Positions 1 through 10,688 of a DNA stretch of 64,000 nucleotides are shown piece after piece. Each line of letters starts with the position of its first letter. The stretch's first letter is position 1. The position numbers and the translations under genes were made by a program. Source of the DNA: Sialis fuliginosa (Eukaryota > Arthropoda > Insecta > Megaloptera > Sialidae); the NCBI GenBank assembly GCA_961205875.1, contig OY540810.1, positions 2,666,001-2,730,000 of the forward strand, written 5' to 3'. Below the pieces are notes generated by a model. That model was not told where the DNA came from, did not search any database, and saw only the letters and a list, made by a program, of their open reading frames with translations.

Positions 1-188
1 TCACCGTACAAAATAATTTTCATAACATCACCACTGTTTTAATACCGTTTGTATTTACCTACAACGCGTGCGCGAAACTTGCCAAAGTCTTCAACAAACT
101 TTAAAAGAACTGTCATATAAGTTTGATATCTCAGTTGAAAGTGCTTGCTAGCTAACAAATTTGCTAGGTCCTTTATGATACCGGACAT
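1..188 (+). mobile_element. MITE family A, cut by window start
   Basis: Right-hand part of a short TA-flanked DNA transposon; the left end lies outside the window. It ends in CCGGACAT followed by TA and matches the near-complete copies at 4627, 14577 and 19795 (the last two inverted). It has no coding capacity. The TA target and terminal inverted repeats fit a non-autonomous Tc1/mariner-like element. The superfamily is inferred from TA and TIRs only. Confidence 0.85.
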
Positions 189-216
189 TAATATATAAAA
201 ACGTTGGTGTTTACGT

Positions 217-699
217 ATGTGACCTCATCACGCCTAAACCACTGGACGTATCGAAGCCATATTCACACCATATGTTTGTTTGGTGCTCCGATAAGTTTAT
301 ATTTTTTTTGGACCCGGTAGGTGGCGCTGGGGTCGAGATATTTTGAAAAATTACATTTTTTCCATGTAAAAAAAATATCAGAACTTTTTTTTTATGTGAG
401 ATCATCAGACCTAAACCACTGGACGTATCGAAGCCATATTCACACCATATGTTCGTTTGGTGCTCCGATAAGTTAATAGATTTTTTGGATTCGGTAGGTG
501 GCGCTGGGATCGAGATATTTCGAAAAATTACATTTTTTCCATGTAAAAAAAATATCAGAACTTTTTTTTTATGTGAGATCATCAGACCTAAACCACTGGA
601 CGTATCGAAGCCATATTCACACCATATGTTCGTTTGGTGCTCCATTAGGTTTATCTAGTTTGACCCGGTAGATGGCGCTGGAGTCGAGATATTTACGAA
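217..699. repeat. 177-bp tandem repeat, about 2.7 units
   Basis: Near-identical units begin at 217, 394 and 571, a period of exactly 177 bp. The third unit is partial and diverges near 700. Because 177 is divisible by 3, a minus-strand frame of 144 codons (211-645) stays open across the array and reads as a repeating 59-residue unit. I treat that as a by-product of the period, not a gene: the units differ little, so lack of stops is not independent evidence. It could be a short piece of satellite or an internal tandem repeat of a transposon. Confidence 0.9.
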
Positions 700-1158
700 A
701 ATGTGTATTTATAAATAAAATGTCTAATTTTTAAACAAATTTGCCGGGCTCGCTATTAGGTATTTATATAATTTTAATGTTAAAAGTTTTTTTATACTGA
801 AACTGGTTTCAATTAATTAACGTATGTCAAAAATTCAAAACAATTAATTAGAAAAACCTTACACGTATTTCCCTCCACATAAGGATTCGTAAAATTTTAC
901 AGATCCCCCCCTCAAATTTACGTAATTAATAGATGATCTCTCATACATATAAATAAAAACTTTTAAAGAAAGTATAATAAATATTTTTAAACGAAAAAAA
1001 TATTTATAACAGTAGTATTGTAATGATATAGCACATACGGCTTTTTATAAATACAAAATAGTTCACTTGAAATATAAAAATAGAATGACATACATATTAA
1101 AAACTTATGTTAATTTATTATGTAATATAACTTTAACTATACTCTATTTCATTTAAGA
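700..1158. other. No recognisable feature
   Basis: A+T-rich sequence with short homopolymer runs. I see no open frame of note, repeat or structured motif. Confidence 0.6.
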
Positions 1159-1231
1159 ATGCAGTGGTTGCTGGGGACTTGACGGTACTAATCGTGCATT
1201 TTACCGTCAAAAACCATGCCAACCACTGCAT
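1159..1231. other. 73-nt imperfect hairpin, miRNA-precursor-like
   Basis: The outer arms pair perfectly over 12 bp (ATGCAGTGGTTG with CAACCACTGCAT). An asymmetric internal mismatch region follows, then a second 9-bp perfect stem (TTGACGGTA with TACCGTCAA) closing a loop of about 14 nt. Length and layout fit a pre-miRNA, but also the end of a tiny foldback element. It lies directly beside the hammerhead fragment that begins at 1233. No target duplication is visible around it. Confidence 0.55.
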
Positions 1232-1232
1232 T

Positions 1233-1310
1233 ATCAAATAAAAATTGTAAGAGTTTAGACATACACGTGTTTCAAAAGCAATGCTATCATCATCAGAGTC
1301 CTAAAGAGAC
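1233..1310 (-). mobile_element. Hammerhead class 1 element fragment
   Basis: Read on the minus strand this carries CTGATGA, a self-complementary stem II, GAAA and the palindromic stem III CACGTG in the order of a type I hammerhead ribozyme (motif span about 1253-1303). It belongs to the class seen at 10006 and 13742 and shares their outer boundary (ATCAAATA). About 17 bp between that boundary and the ribozyme are deleted. The base after the cleavage position is changed, so stem I is weakened and cleavage is doubtful. Confidence 0.75.
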
Positions 1311-1336
1311 TAACTTAAAACTAAATAACTACGACT

Positions 1337-1702
1337 ATTTATATCAGTAGCGTAGATAGCTTCTTGCGATGGGGGGGGGGGGGGGGATAATTTCAGGACC
1401 GCAACTAGAAGATCGGAGGCCCAGGGCAAGTGGTGGCTGAGGGGCCTGTAAAATATACAAAATTGAAAAAAAAATATTATTATAATTTTTAATTGAATGA
1501 CCTTTTTTTTTTCATATAAACTGTAGTTAGTCTACTTTTTATTACTAAAAAAAGGTCATTCAATTGAAAAATAACTTTTTTTTTTACTCTTAATTTACCC
1601 AATTTTTCCTATTTACTTCTACTATTTTATTGAGTTTTCTCATGGGGGGTGATTGATCACCTTAATCCCCCCCCCCCCCCTATCTACGCCACTGATTTAT
1701 AT
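1337..1702. mobile_element. hAT MITE with 8-bp target duplication
   Basis: The element occupies 1345-1694 (350 bp) between perfect copies of ATTTATAT (1337-1344 and 1695-1702). Ends are CAGTAGCGTAGATAG and CTATCTACGCCACTG, typical hAT-type CAGTGGCG inverted repeats. Next to the ends are a G run (about 1371-1386) and a C run (about 1667-1680). Inside is another inverted repeat around GAATGACCTTTTTT (about 1493-1565). It has no coding sequence, so it would rely on a transposase made elsewhere. Confidence 0.93.
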
Positions 1703-2215
1703 ACCTTAGAAACTACTGAACCAGAACTTATCCTGGAACGGTAATCGTTGACCATTTTGGTCTGAGTCATTGCTTTAATAAGGTGAAAAGATTGGACGAT
1801 ACGGGTCCATTGTCGGAATTAAATACTTTACCCTTATTTTTGAAAATCTCCATACTTTCGTAGCAATCTAAATCTTTACTGTTAGAAACCGCTTTCAATA
1901 GATTAAGATCCTGAATTCTGTGGTGATTTTCAAACATATGAGTAGCTACACTGTCTAGAGAATTGTGATTGAAAATTGGGTCGCAAATACTAAAAGGTTG
2001 AGAAACGCTGCCGTACATATAAGACTGATTCTCAAAAAAAGTAGAAAAATGATTTTGTTATATTGTGTTTTTTTTTTTTTTAAATGTACAATTTCTTTCG
2101 TAAATATAATAAAACATAGGGTAATTTTCTGAAGGGTTATAGTGGTCCCCAATATTTTTGACTTTAAAGGGGGTTAAAACAAAAATTCGTGAGGATATGT
2201 TAGCTTAGTGTATTA
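1703..2215. other. No recognisable feature
   Basis: Two short minus-strand open frames (83 and 65 codons) overlap here in different frames. Neither shows a recognisable motif and I regard both as chance. Nothing else is visible. Confidence 0.5.
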
Positions 2216-2609
2216 GTGAGGGAATGATCACTTTTTGTGGATAATAATACTTTAAAACAATTTCAACAATACACTTCAACACTCACAGCCATTTCGCCAT
2301 ATTTATTTTTTAATGTCAGTATTGCCACATTATAAAAACAATAACACTGCGTTCAGATAGATTTAAAATTACGGTCTAATTTCACTGTTACAGAAATTGT
2401 GAGGGAATGATTCGTTTTTTAAGGACATACTTGTAAATTTAGTTTCTGTTTTTTTCTGTTTGTGTTTTACTTACTGTTGTACATTTTTAAATAGAGAATA
2501 TTGTTATAAATGAATAAATAATAAGTTATTAAACACATTCTAGAAAACTTTTCGAAACAAATTAGAAATGTATTTAAATTTGGTGGTTGGGACACAGTGA
2601 GGGAATGAT
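2216..2609 (+). repeat. Motif GTGAGGGAATGAT three times, about 190 bp apart
   Basis: The 13-mer occurs exactly at 2216-2228, 2399-2411 and 2597-2609 on the same strand, spaced 183 and 198 bp. Each copy is followed by a T-rich stretch and then by TGG or AGG. The sequence between copies is not obviously similar. This could be the last conserved core of a decayed tandem repeat or a repeated protein-binding site. I do not recognise it. Confidence 0.7.
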
Positions 2610-3467
2610 TTTTGAGGTATAAATTTTAATATATTTTTACAATTTATAATAACTGAAATAAAATTAATATACAATTTGGTACACCTAGTGATGTAGTTTC
2701 ATAAGAGAATCTCCTTAACTCTAATTTTCGATCTCGCTTTATAGAAATCAGAAAGGACAACAATTTAGATATTTTTTGAGAATCAGCCATAAATGTCCAT
2801 ATCTACATAAAAAAAAATATCCACAGCTAGGGTGACCAGATTTTAGTTTTGGTTATTTTCATAAAATTTGTTACCATTATCTGCACTATTATGTCCCCTG
2901 CTCTGATTAGTTACCCATGTAAGTAATATCTGGGTAAATTTTTAACTCAAAATATTCAGCCGTTTTATAGTAATAATTATTTTTTTTAATTTCGAAAAAA
3001 ATTCATAACGTTTGAACGGTTTGGTCAATTTCGTCAACCGAAAAATATGTTATTTTGGTAGTTGAGACCTATCCACAAAAAAAATTAGAAGACCATACAA
3101 TCATAATTAAGATGAGAAAAAAAATTTCATTTTTTTATTTTTTATTTTTAATTAGTTATCCTTTTGGTACAGTTACGAAAAATTTTTTATAACATCTTGA
3201 CAAATATTTCCCTTTGACTATTTAATTTATGTAGTTAATTAGGTTGAGAAAATATCATGTAAAGTACATCATAGGATCTATGCCAAATGCAATATTGTGT
3301 TCACAGAATCTGTGTCTAAAGTTCGATGCCTTCCTTCCTAAAAAACTAATGCACCGTTCCCGTATTTAATAATAACTATTTGATCATTAGAGAGGATATT
3401 TTCGACGCTGATCCAATCAAATTCGAAATAGGAATTTGATATGTTACAAGCCTAATTTGTATAGAAA
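2610..3467. other. No recognisable feature
   Basis: A+T-rich sequence without a long open frame or an inverted or tandem repeat that I can support. Confidence 0.5.
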
Positions 3468-3740
3468 ATTATTTAAAGTTTAAAAAATATGTTAAACAAA
3501 TTTCTTTCGTTATTCAACTGCAATAATATTTTTAAGATATAGAAGATTTATCCCAATTTGATTAAATTACAAAGTGTCTAAAATCGAATATCTTTAAGTT
3601 GGAAGTAGATTATCTTTAACTTCACCAATTTTGGAGAAAAATATTATTTAAAGTTTAAAAAATATGTCAAACAAGTTTTTTTCTTTATTCAACTGCAATC
3701 ATATTTTTAAGATATAGAAGATTTATCCCAATTTGATTAA
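3468..3740 (+). repeat. Direct duplication of about 97 bp
   Basis: The segment starting ATTATTTAAAGTTTAAAAAA at 3468 is repeated from 3643 (spacing 175 bp) with few differences, both copies ending in ATTTATCCCAATTTGATTA. The spacer of about 75 bp is not duplicated. Confidence 0.85.
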
Positions 3741-3751
3741 TATTTTTAATA

Positions 3752-3890
3752 CGAAAGTAACTTTGTTTGTTATCTTTTTACGGCTAAAATCCCGAACCAA
3801 TCTTAATGAAATTTGGCAGGGAGCTAGTTTATTTCCTTAGAAACGACATAGGCTACTTTGTACTTCGAAAAATTTATTATATAATATATT
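3752..3890 (+). mobile_element. LINE-tail-like fragment
   Basis: Contains a block with 'cgaaccaatcttaatgaaat' and a downstream 'acataggctactttgt' that recurs at 19132-19330 and, inverted, at 61905-62121. The latter copy ends with an RTE-like 'atattagtgtggat' tail. The blocks look like 3' ends of old non-LTR retrotransposon copies. No reverse transcriptase is present. Confidence 0.55.
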
Positions 3891-4626
3891 ATAATTACTT
3901 TAATTTTTATAATAATAAATTTCGTATCGAAGGCTTATTCAGTTATAATAATATTTATAGATTTAAGCTAAAAATAAATTTATAGCATTCACGGAAATAG
4001 AATATAAATAACTTTGATGCAAAAGTTTATTTAAGTATAATAAAATCAAAATGTGAACTTCACTAATACCGATTAAAAAAGCGATGCATATAATAAAATT
4101 ACTTTGTATTATAATTAATAAATATAAATATTTATGCTTTGAGGCTTCCACGCTGGTTAAAGATAAATATAGATTTTATTGAAGCAATTCTGGTGTTTAA
4201 TATTAACTTGCAGCTAAAGTTAATTTTGTGGATCAAAGAAATAATGTTTAATAGTGCGTTAAAATATTTATACTTAAAATTTAATAATTTTAATGATTTT
4301 TGAATAATTCATCTATAAAATTAATTTTCAATTTAATACTACTTTTAGGTAATCATTTTCAGTATATATTGAAAATGAGATCAATGCAGAAAATTTCCAC
4401 TTATACCAGGTGTTCTAGACCACCCGTCCACTATGTTTTACGCCTAAACTATTGAAGATAGAGTTTCATGATAAAAAATTAAAGTCACTAATAATTATTA
4501 ATCTTGTTTTTAATTTAATGTTGATAAGTTAATTATTAAATATATTGTGCAGTAAGTACTGATACAATCCTATTTACAAGTGTATATTATTATGTCAGAA
4601 TGTATTTTATTTCCTTTCTTTCAGTA
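3891..4626. other. Mostly featureless; short shared block near 4430
   Basis: A segment at about 4430-4485 with 'aactattgaagatagagttt' recurs at about 17708-17760, showing an old dispersed repeat. Otherwise A+T-rich with no supported feature. Confidence 0.5.
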
Positions 4627-4934
4627 ATGTCCGGTATTATAAAGGACCTAACAAAATTTGCTAGCTAGCAATTACATTCAAATGGGGTATTAATTCTGTA
4701 CTAGTATCTATGGATTAGTTATGGAATTTAGAGCAGTGACACTTCAACTAATTGTAACACAGTTGGCATCTTTGACCGTACAAAATAATTTTTGTATTTA
4801 CTTACTACAACGCGTGCGCGAAACTTGTCAAAGTCATCAACAAACTCCAAAAGAACTGTCATATAAGTTTGATATCTCAGTTGAAAGTGCTTGCTAGCTA
4901 ACAAATTTGTTAGGTCCTTTATGATACCGGACAT
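4627..4934 (+). mobile_element. MITE family A, full length (308 bp)
   Basis: Ends are ATGTCCGGTATTATAAAGGA and its inverted partner, with further inverted similarity through CTAACAAAT and GCTAGCTA. It is flanked by TA on both sides (4625-4626 and 4935-4936). The TA target and lack of a transposase fit a non-autonomous Tc1/mariner-like element. About 30 bp seen in the 14577 copy are missing in the middle. Its right TA is also the left TA of the next element. Confidence 0.92.
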
Positions 4935-4936
4935 TA

Positions 4937-5281
4937 GACATAGGAAATTTAACATGGGGACAATTAGAAATGTTGTAGTAACCTTTGGTCAAATTTAACG
5001 ATGTGTGATTGGTGCATTTTGAAATGCCGCCTCGAAACTAACTGATAAATTTTAAATTAATTAACAGTATTTTGTTCTCAATTTTAATTTCATTAATTTA
5101 AGCATCCTAGATAAAATTATAATAATATTGTTTGGCAGATATAAATTTGAAAACAAAATACTAATTACAATTTTATTAAATTTTGTGGCGGCATTTCAAA
5201 ATGCACCAATCACACATCGTTAAATTTGACCAAAGGTTACTACAACACTTCTAATTGTCCCCATGTTAAATTTCCTATGTC
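4937..5281. mobile_element. MITE family J with TIRs near 95 bp
   Basis: Inverted repeats run from GACATAGGAAATTTAACATG inwards to GCCGCC, with almost no mismatch. The central third is A+T-rich and unpaired. Flanking dinucleotides are TA (4935-4936 and 5282-5283). Only one copy is seen in this window. No coding capacity. Confidence 0.92.
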
Positions 5282-5283
5282 TA

Positions 5284-6863
5284 AAACAATTTGGAATACA
5301 CTGTATATTAAATATAGGTACAGGTTGAAAACCACTGTTCTAGTATTCATAAATTCTTGAAAAACCATACCAATTATTAATTTCATTGTTTTTATTTGCA
5401 TAAATCATGTCGAGCAAGATATTTTTAGATTTTTTCCCTTATTTTATTATATTATATCCGTGAACGACGAGAAATCGACTTTAATCACCTGTAATTACAG
5501 CTCTCTGAGAACCCCAAAGGTAAATCAGAGTACCATACCGCATCGATCTATCGTGGATCTTCTACAGCAGTCGTCGATCGATGTAGGTGGTAAGATCTTT
5601 TCGTGCATTAATTATGTTAATTTTTTTATAAGAATCGGGTAATTTTTTAACTGGTTTACTAATAAATTTTTTTTTTAAGTATCTGAAATATTATTAATTT
5701 AAATTGATTTTTAAACAATTGTGATTTTTATGGTTTGCAATATTATACAAAATTAAATTTTTTTCTTCAATTTTTCGAATTTCAACTCTTGCCATTTCAA
5801 ATAATATAAAAATCAAAAAAACTTTGTATAATTATTGTTTAGGATTTTTGAAAAATATATGAGTATACAAATCGGTTAAGCCATCTTTGAGTTAGAAAAA
5901 AAAATATTCTACTAATTGAGATCTACATTTCGATACCCCACACAATTTTATTGTTTTTTTTTTAGATTTGCTTTTTTTTTTCAAGTGTCATTTTTGATAA
6001 AAAAAAGAAAGAGGGTCAAATTCTACTGGTTTGGTTATACATTTTTGACGTCACACCTATGTAAATAAGATTCCTTGTCAACAATATTAAATCCTTGTTC
6101 CATCGCTAACGTTTCTCGGTTTTAGTTTTGGTAACACAAAACTGAGCAAATTGATAATTTAAAACCACAAAATAATTTATAAACAGTGCAGATATTAATG
6201 AAACAAAAATGATGTTTACTTAGCCGTGACGTCATCCACTCTGGCTAGTGTTTTATATATCTAACATAGCGGATTGCTGTATTTTGTGTTTTTATTTTAA
6301 CAAAAATCATATTAATCTCGCTTTCAATATAAAAATAAATACATTTTTTAGAATCTTTTTAACCTATTTCATTATTTAAAATCATAATTTCAGTGATACT
6401 TTGTTACTGGCATCATGCCTATTAACGTCATTGCTTATTACTTACGTTACAAAATATATACTAAAACCTGGGTAAAGATAAACGCACTAACAGACAGACA
6501 GACAGACGTTATGTTTTATAATATGTAAGAATTACTTTAAAATAAAAATTGGTAACGTGTTATTTTGAACATCCTGTATATTATATCACATTACTAAGAC
6601 TTTTTAAGTACATTTTTACAACTGTTTTTTATAATTTAAAATGTATTCATTTTATAGCAATGACCGCATGAAGATTTAATGTTTCTCAATTAAAAATAAA
6701 GACAGTTGTATGAAATTGATACTTAAATGTATAATAGTAGCATTTAGAAAAACGTCTACAAAAAAAAACTCGTCTAGGTAAATTGATTCTTGCAAATTTA
6801 AAATCATAATCATTTTATCAGCAGTTTTTAACCGGTGGTGATCAAAACGTTTTAAATATTGAT
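5284..6863. other. Dispersed repeat F and a short (GACA)n run
   Basis: A block at about 5880-6045 ('gagttagaaaaaaaa' ... 'tttggttatac') matches 8310-8515, defining dispersed family F. A short (GACA)n tract lies at about 6490-6508. A 60-codon frame at 5460-5642 has no recognisable motif. The rest shows nothing I can support. Confidence 0.55.
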
Positions 6864-7310
6864 TTTACTTCCATGTTCTGAGATAAGAGCAGATTCTGTT
6901 TGTACTACCTTCAAAATTTAAAGAAAAGTTGATTGTAGAATTTTCTTTCGTTCACGATAACTACTGTAAAAATGCACCGATCTGAATTATTTTTTGGGAA
7001 AATGTTTGTCTCAGTGAGTACTCCAGATCTATCGATTCTGATGGTAATCGGATTAGGGGTTTTGGAAATATTCGAAAATTTGTAACTTTTATCGCTTAAA
7101 AGTGAACGTTGCGAGTATTATCTCACTAATTTTGATAAGACTTGGTACATTTGTAGTTCAATTGAACCTAAGGGACATTTATTATTTGTACGTGCCTAAA
7201 TAGCTATTGAAGGGGTTAAAACCACCCTCAAAATTTGAATTTTAAATACTAATTATGCCTTGGAAACAAATGCAACTAAATGCAAATTATCAAATTAGTT
7301 ATTCTACGAA
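6864..7310 (+). repeat. Dispersed repeat family G
   Basis: This is one of several copies; others are at 9284-10003 (plus) and 27149-27624 and 56089-56477 (minus). Conserved blocks include 'gttcacgataactactgtaa', 'aattagtgagataatact' (inverse sense) and 'ccttggaaacaaatgcaac'. The copies have similar extents but no clear terminal inverted repeats. It could be the 3' region of an old LINE or a long SINE. No coding sequence. Confidence 0.8.
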
Positions 7311-8050
7311 TGTAAAAAAAAATTTTTTTTATTTAATGTTTTGAATTTATAAACCAATTTTACAAAAATAAATCTAGACGTCCATTATAAGACTCACTAT
7401 GGACTAATGGGTTAATACAAATGGAAAATATATTGTATTCAAACCGCTATTAATTGCAATATTTTAAATTGGCTCTTAACTTTATTAAAGTTTTAAATAT
7501 GTCGGCTTTGTGTTCACTGTACAATTCACAATAATAATTCGAATAAATTGAAAAAACTATACGATACGGAACACCAATGCAAGAAGCTCGACTCGCATTT
7601 GACAAATTTTTATATTTAGATTTCGACAATAAAAAAGTAGAAATGTTTAAAATTTCTGATTTAACATATTCCATTTAAGATTTTTTGTCCACATATAAAA
7701 AGATTATTAACATATCAAATAAAAACCGTACTTATAGAATTTATATAATCAATTATTATATAACCATTAATCTCTCTTTACCTTTACCAGTTCATGTTAA
7801 TGACCTTATAATACATTGATTTTTAGTAATTAAGTAGTTAGAGTACCTATATTAGATAAGTAAATATGTGTATTTAATTACCTTCGTTAATATAGAAAGT
7901 AATTATTATAACAAGTAGTGGGGGGGGGGGGATACATGGAGCAATGTTTTGTTTAACTATATCCGAAACCGAAACCAAGAAAAAAAAATTAAGACAAGAT
8001 AAAACAGCCCCTTACTTAAATTCTTGAAAATTTTTAAGGACATTTGTTTC
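7311..8050. other. No recognisable feature except a G run
   Basis: A G homopolymer lies at about 7920-7931. A 74-codon minus-strand frame (7450-7674) has no recognisable motif. Confidence 0.5.
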
Positions 8051-8144
8051 TTAAGGCCTCTATACACGACTCAATCTGCAGTACCCCACACTCTACCTCT
8101 CGACAAATCGGTCCTGCAGATTGGGTGGTGTATAGGGGCCTTTA
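8051..8144. mobile_element. 86-bp piggyBac-like MITE
   Basis: The element at 8055-8140 starts GGCCTCTATACAC and ends GTGTATAGGGGCC, with a second inverted pair CAATCTGCAG/CTGCAGATTG. Flanks are TTAA (8051-8054) and TTTA (8141-8144). A TTAA target is the signature of piggyBac transposition, with one flank mutated. At 86 bp it is close to two TIRs and a loop. Confidence 0.8.
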
Positions 8145-8309
8145 CATTGTGATAAATATTTTTTGTCGAAAAACTTTTTCTCTAACAGCAATGGTTTAGC
8201 AATTATAAGGAAATAAACAATTAAATTGTTTATAACAATTGATCGCGCTGGAATTTTTCAATCTAGATAATTTTGGCTCAATCTACATCTAAATCTCAAT
8301 GTTCATAAT

Positions 8310-8806
8310 TTTACAGGCGCCATTTTTGAGTTAGAAAAAAAAAATATGGTCATGTTCTACTAATTGAGATGTACATTTTGACATGCCACACGTCTTGGTA
8401 TACAATTTTTTTTTTTTTTTTTTTGGATTTGCTTTATAGCCCCCTACAGGCATCATTTTTGATTTAGAAAAAAAATAGGAAAAGAGTCAAATTCCGCTTG
8501 TTTGGTTATACATAAAAAAAAAAGATTTTTTTCCCTAGCTTTAGCTCCTTATTGCCCCCCCCTGAAAAATTATTTATTCAATAAATTTGTACATATTTTA
8601 CTAGAGGGTGTCATTTTACATGTTCAGTAAAAATTTCAAGTTTCTAGCTTATATAGTTTACGAGCTATTTAGCTTTGAGTGAAAAGGACGGCGGACAAAG
8701 TGAGATTAATAGGGTTTCTTAGGAACCCTAAAAAGTAACCCGTCAATCACAAAAACAGTCAACCTTGCTCTTATAGCGGCCATAACTGGTGCCAGTACCT
8801 TATGTC
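8310..8806. repeat. Repeat F copy, LINE-like text and end of repeat E
   Basis: 8310-8515 matches family F at 5880. 8590-8740 contains 'ggacggcggacaaagtgaga' and 'aggaaccctaaaaag', resembling old LINE tails. 8757-8806 (minus sense) carries the family E end AAGGTACTGGCACCAGTTAT. These are fragments with no coding capacity. Confidence 0.6.
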
Positions 8807-9283
8807 AATAATAATTCACAAAACGTGTTAATCCAACAGTGATTTTTATATCCCCACAGCTACCAACCAAGTAATATATTCTAATTAACATTTAATCTCC
8901 TGTAAGTGAATCGATACTAAACCATTAACTAGGGTAGTTTGTTTAATGAACATTGGCACGCCTGATTAGACAATTACGCATCGTTCTACAGAAATCCCTA
9001 TTTTGTATTAGACTGGTAGAAAGATACATAGATGGATCAAACTAAAGATCAAACGTTCTAATGTCGCTAAGGTTTCAACGGTTAATCCTGAATTACACAT
9101 TTGATCTCCCATTAAATTATCGTTAGATTAGATAATATTTATACTCGGTTTCGAACTTTCAAGATTGATTATACGGAAACGCGTTTATAATGAGTCGACC
9201 ATTTTGTTTTTAAACCGAGATTTCAAATTAACTTAATTTGTATTAAATGTAGAAACGCATCGACCAGTTTTCATTTAAATTTG
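8807..9283. other. No recognisable feature
   Basis: Apparently single-copy A+T-rich sequence with no frame or repeat that I can support. Confidence 0.5.
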
Positions 9284-10003
9284 ACTATTATCTCACTAAT
9301 TTTAATAAGAATTGGTACATTTGAAGTTCAATTGAATCTAACCTAAATAGCTATTGAAGGGGTGAAAACCACCCTAAAATACGTCACTAATTCATGTTGC
9401 CATGGAAACAAATGCAACTAAATTTAAATTGTTAAATTAGTTATTCTACGAATGTGTATTATGTTTTACTTCCATGTTCTGAAAGAAATGGAAGAATTGT
9501 AATACCATGTCCGAGATAATGACTGATTCTGATTGTACTAACTTCAAAACTTAAAGAAAAGTTAATTTCCGCATGGCGGCTGTGCGTGTGTCTGGATGTA
9601 GAATTTTTTTCGTTCACGATAACTACTGTAAAAATGAACCGATCTGAATTATTTTTGGGGAAAATGTTTGTCTCAGTGAGTACTCCAGAGTCCAGACCTA
9701 TTGATTTTGGTGCTAATCGGATTAAGGGTTTTGGAAATATTCGAAATTTTGTAACTTTTATCGTCTAAAAAGTGAATGTTTGCGAGTATTATCTCACAAA
9801 TTTTGATAAGACTTGGTAAATTTGTAGTTAAATTGAACCTAAGGGATATTTATTATTTGTACGGGCCTAAACAGCTATTGAAAGGGTGAAAATCACCCTA
9901 AAAGTTTGAATTTTAAATACTAATTAATACGTCACTAATTCATGTTGCCTTGGAAACAAATACAACTAAATTCAAATTGTCAAATTAGTTATTCTACGAA
10001 TGG
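9284..10003 (+). repeat. Repeat G: partial copy followed by full copy
   Basis: 9284-9455 is the distal part of family G with an internal deletion. It is followed head-to-tail by a full copy at 9456-10003. Both end at 'ttattctacgaatg', so this is a tandem arrangement. The 60-codon frame here (9586-9768) is repeat sequence and is not called as a gene. Confidence 0.8.
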
Positions 10004-10005
10004 GT

Positions 10006-10104
10006 ATCAAATACAAATCCCCTAACCATAAAAATTGTAAGAGTTTAGACTTACACGTGTTTCAATAGCAATGCTATCATCATCAGAGTCCTAAAGACAC
10101 TGTG
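10006..10104 (-). mobile_element. Hammerhead class 1 element with ribozyme
   Basis: Minus-strand reading gives a type I hammerhead at about 10046-10092. The order is stem I 5' strand (GGACT), CTGATGA, stem II (ATAGC with GCTAT), GAAA, palindromic stem III CACGTG, a U-A cleavage step, then the stem I 3' strand (AGTCT). All conserved core bases are present. The outer boundary ATCAAATAC is shared with the copy at 13742. No target duplication is visible, so this copy may be cut at its far end. Confidence 0.82.
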
Positions 10105-10160
10105 TTTTTTATTATTATTATTGATTTTGCAAGATTTCAACTGTAAATAGATAACAATAC

Positions 10161-10688
10161 TAATGTCCACCATTTTGACACCTAATGGCCGAATGTCATC
10201 AAATTAAACTGTTTTACAGTTAAGTGTCTATAGATTATGATTCAGTAATGGCAGTATGTATGTAATCAAACATCAACAGAAATTTCTAATTTAGTACATT
10301 TAAGGGGGGGGGGTAAGGTTTTAAAATGCATTTTTTTTTAAATTTTCTGAATGTACAACATGTCGAGAGTATTGTGTCAAAATTTCAAGTAAATCGGAAT
10401 AAAACTAACGAAGATACAGCGTTTCAAGCGACCGACCCTCATGCTCGATTTTTATACGGACAAACTGCACGTACAAGTAAAGAGGGTAGAATCCAACTTA
10501 GGCAAGAGCAAAAAGATGCATTGGACATCCTGAAAGACAGTGTTTCACTGTACGGAGCTGGCATTGATGATTCTGTGTAAGTATAAAAAATTATACCCTT
10601 TTATTGATGCTTAATTTTGGATGTTCGAGTAAAAAAAACTTTGAATCGATTTAATGGTATTGTCCAAGACTGGTGCAAGTACCTTACG
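10161..10688 (+). mobile_element. Repeat E copy interrupted by an insertion
   Basis: 10161-10302 matches family E ('cattttgacacctaatggcc') and its terminal part resumes at 10662-10688 ('tccaagactggtgcaagtac'). The intervening 10303-10661 is absent from copies at 20160 and 62163. It begins with a G run and contains the coding-like frame described separately. Confidence 0.75.
10326..10580 (+). CDS. Coding-like 84-codon frame, unassigned
   Basis: I do not recognise the product. The first third of the frame is low-complexity repeat text. From about residue 35 composition changes: base use is less A+T-rich, charged residues are spread evenly (KEGRIQLRQEQKDALDILK), and it ends in LYGAGIDDSV. The frame closes at TAA inside GTGTAAGTAT, which also reads as a good 5' splice donor, so this may be one exon rather than a complete gene. 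It lies in a segment inserted into a family E repeat, so a fragment of a transposase gene or a captured exon is likeliest. No acceptor or second exon was identified. Confidence 0.3.
   Translation: MHFFLNFLNVQHVESIVSKFQVNRNKTNEDTAFQATDPHARFLYGQTARTSKEGRIQLRQEQKDALDILKDSVSLYGAGIDDSV

Noticed and set aside
211-645. 144-codon minus-strand frame, the longest in the window
   Set aside because: It is the translation of a 177-bp tandem repeat whose period is divisible by three. The unit has no recognisable domain and lack of stops in one unit guarantees lack in all.
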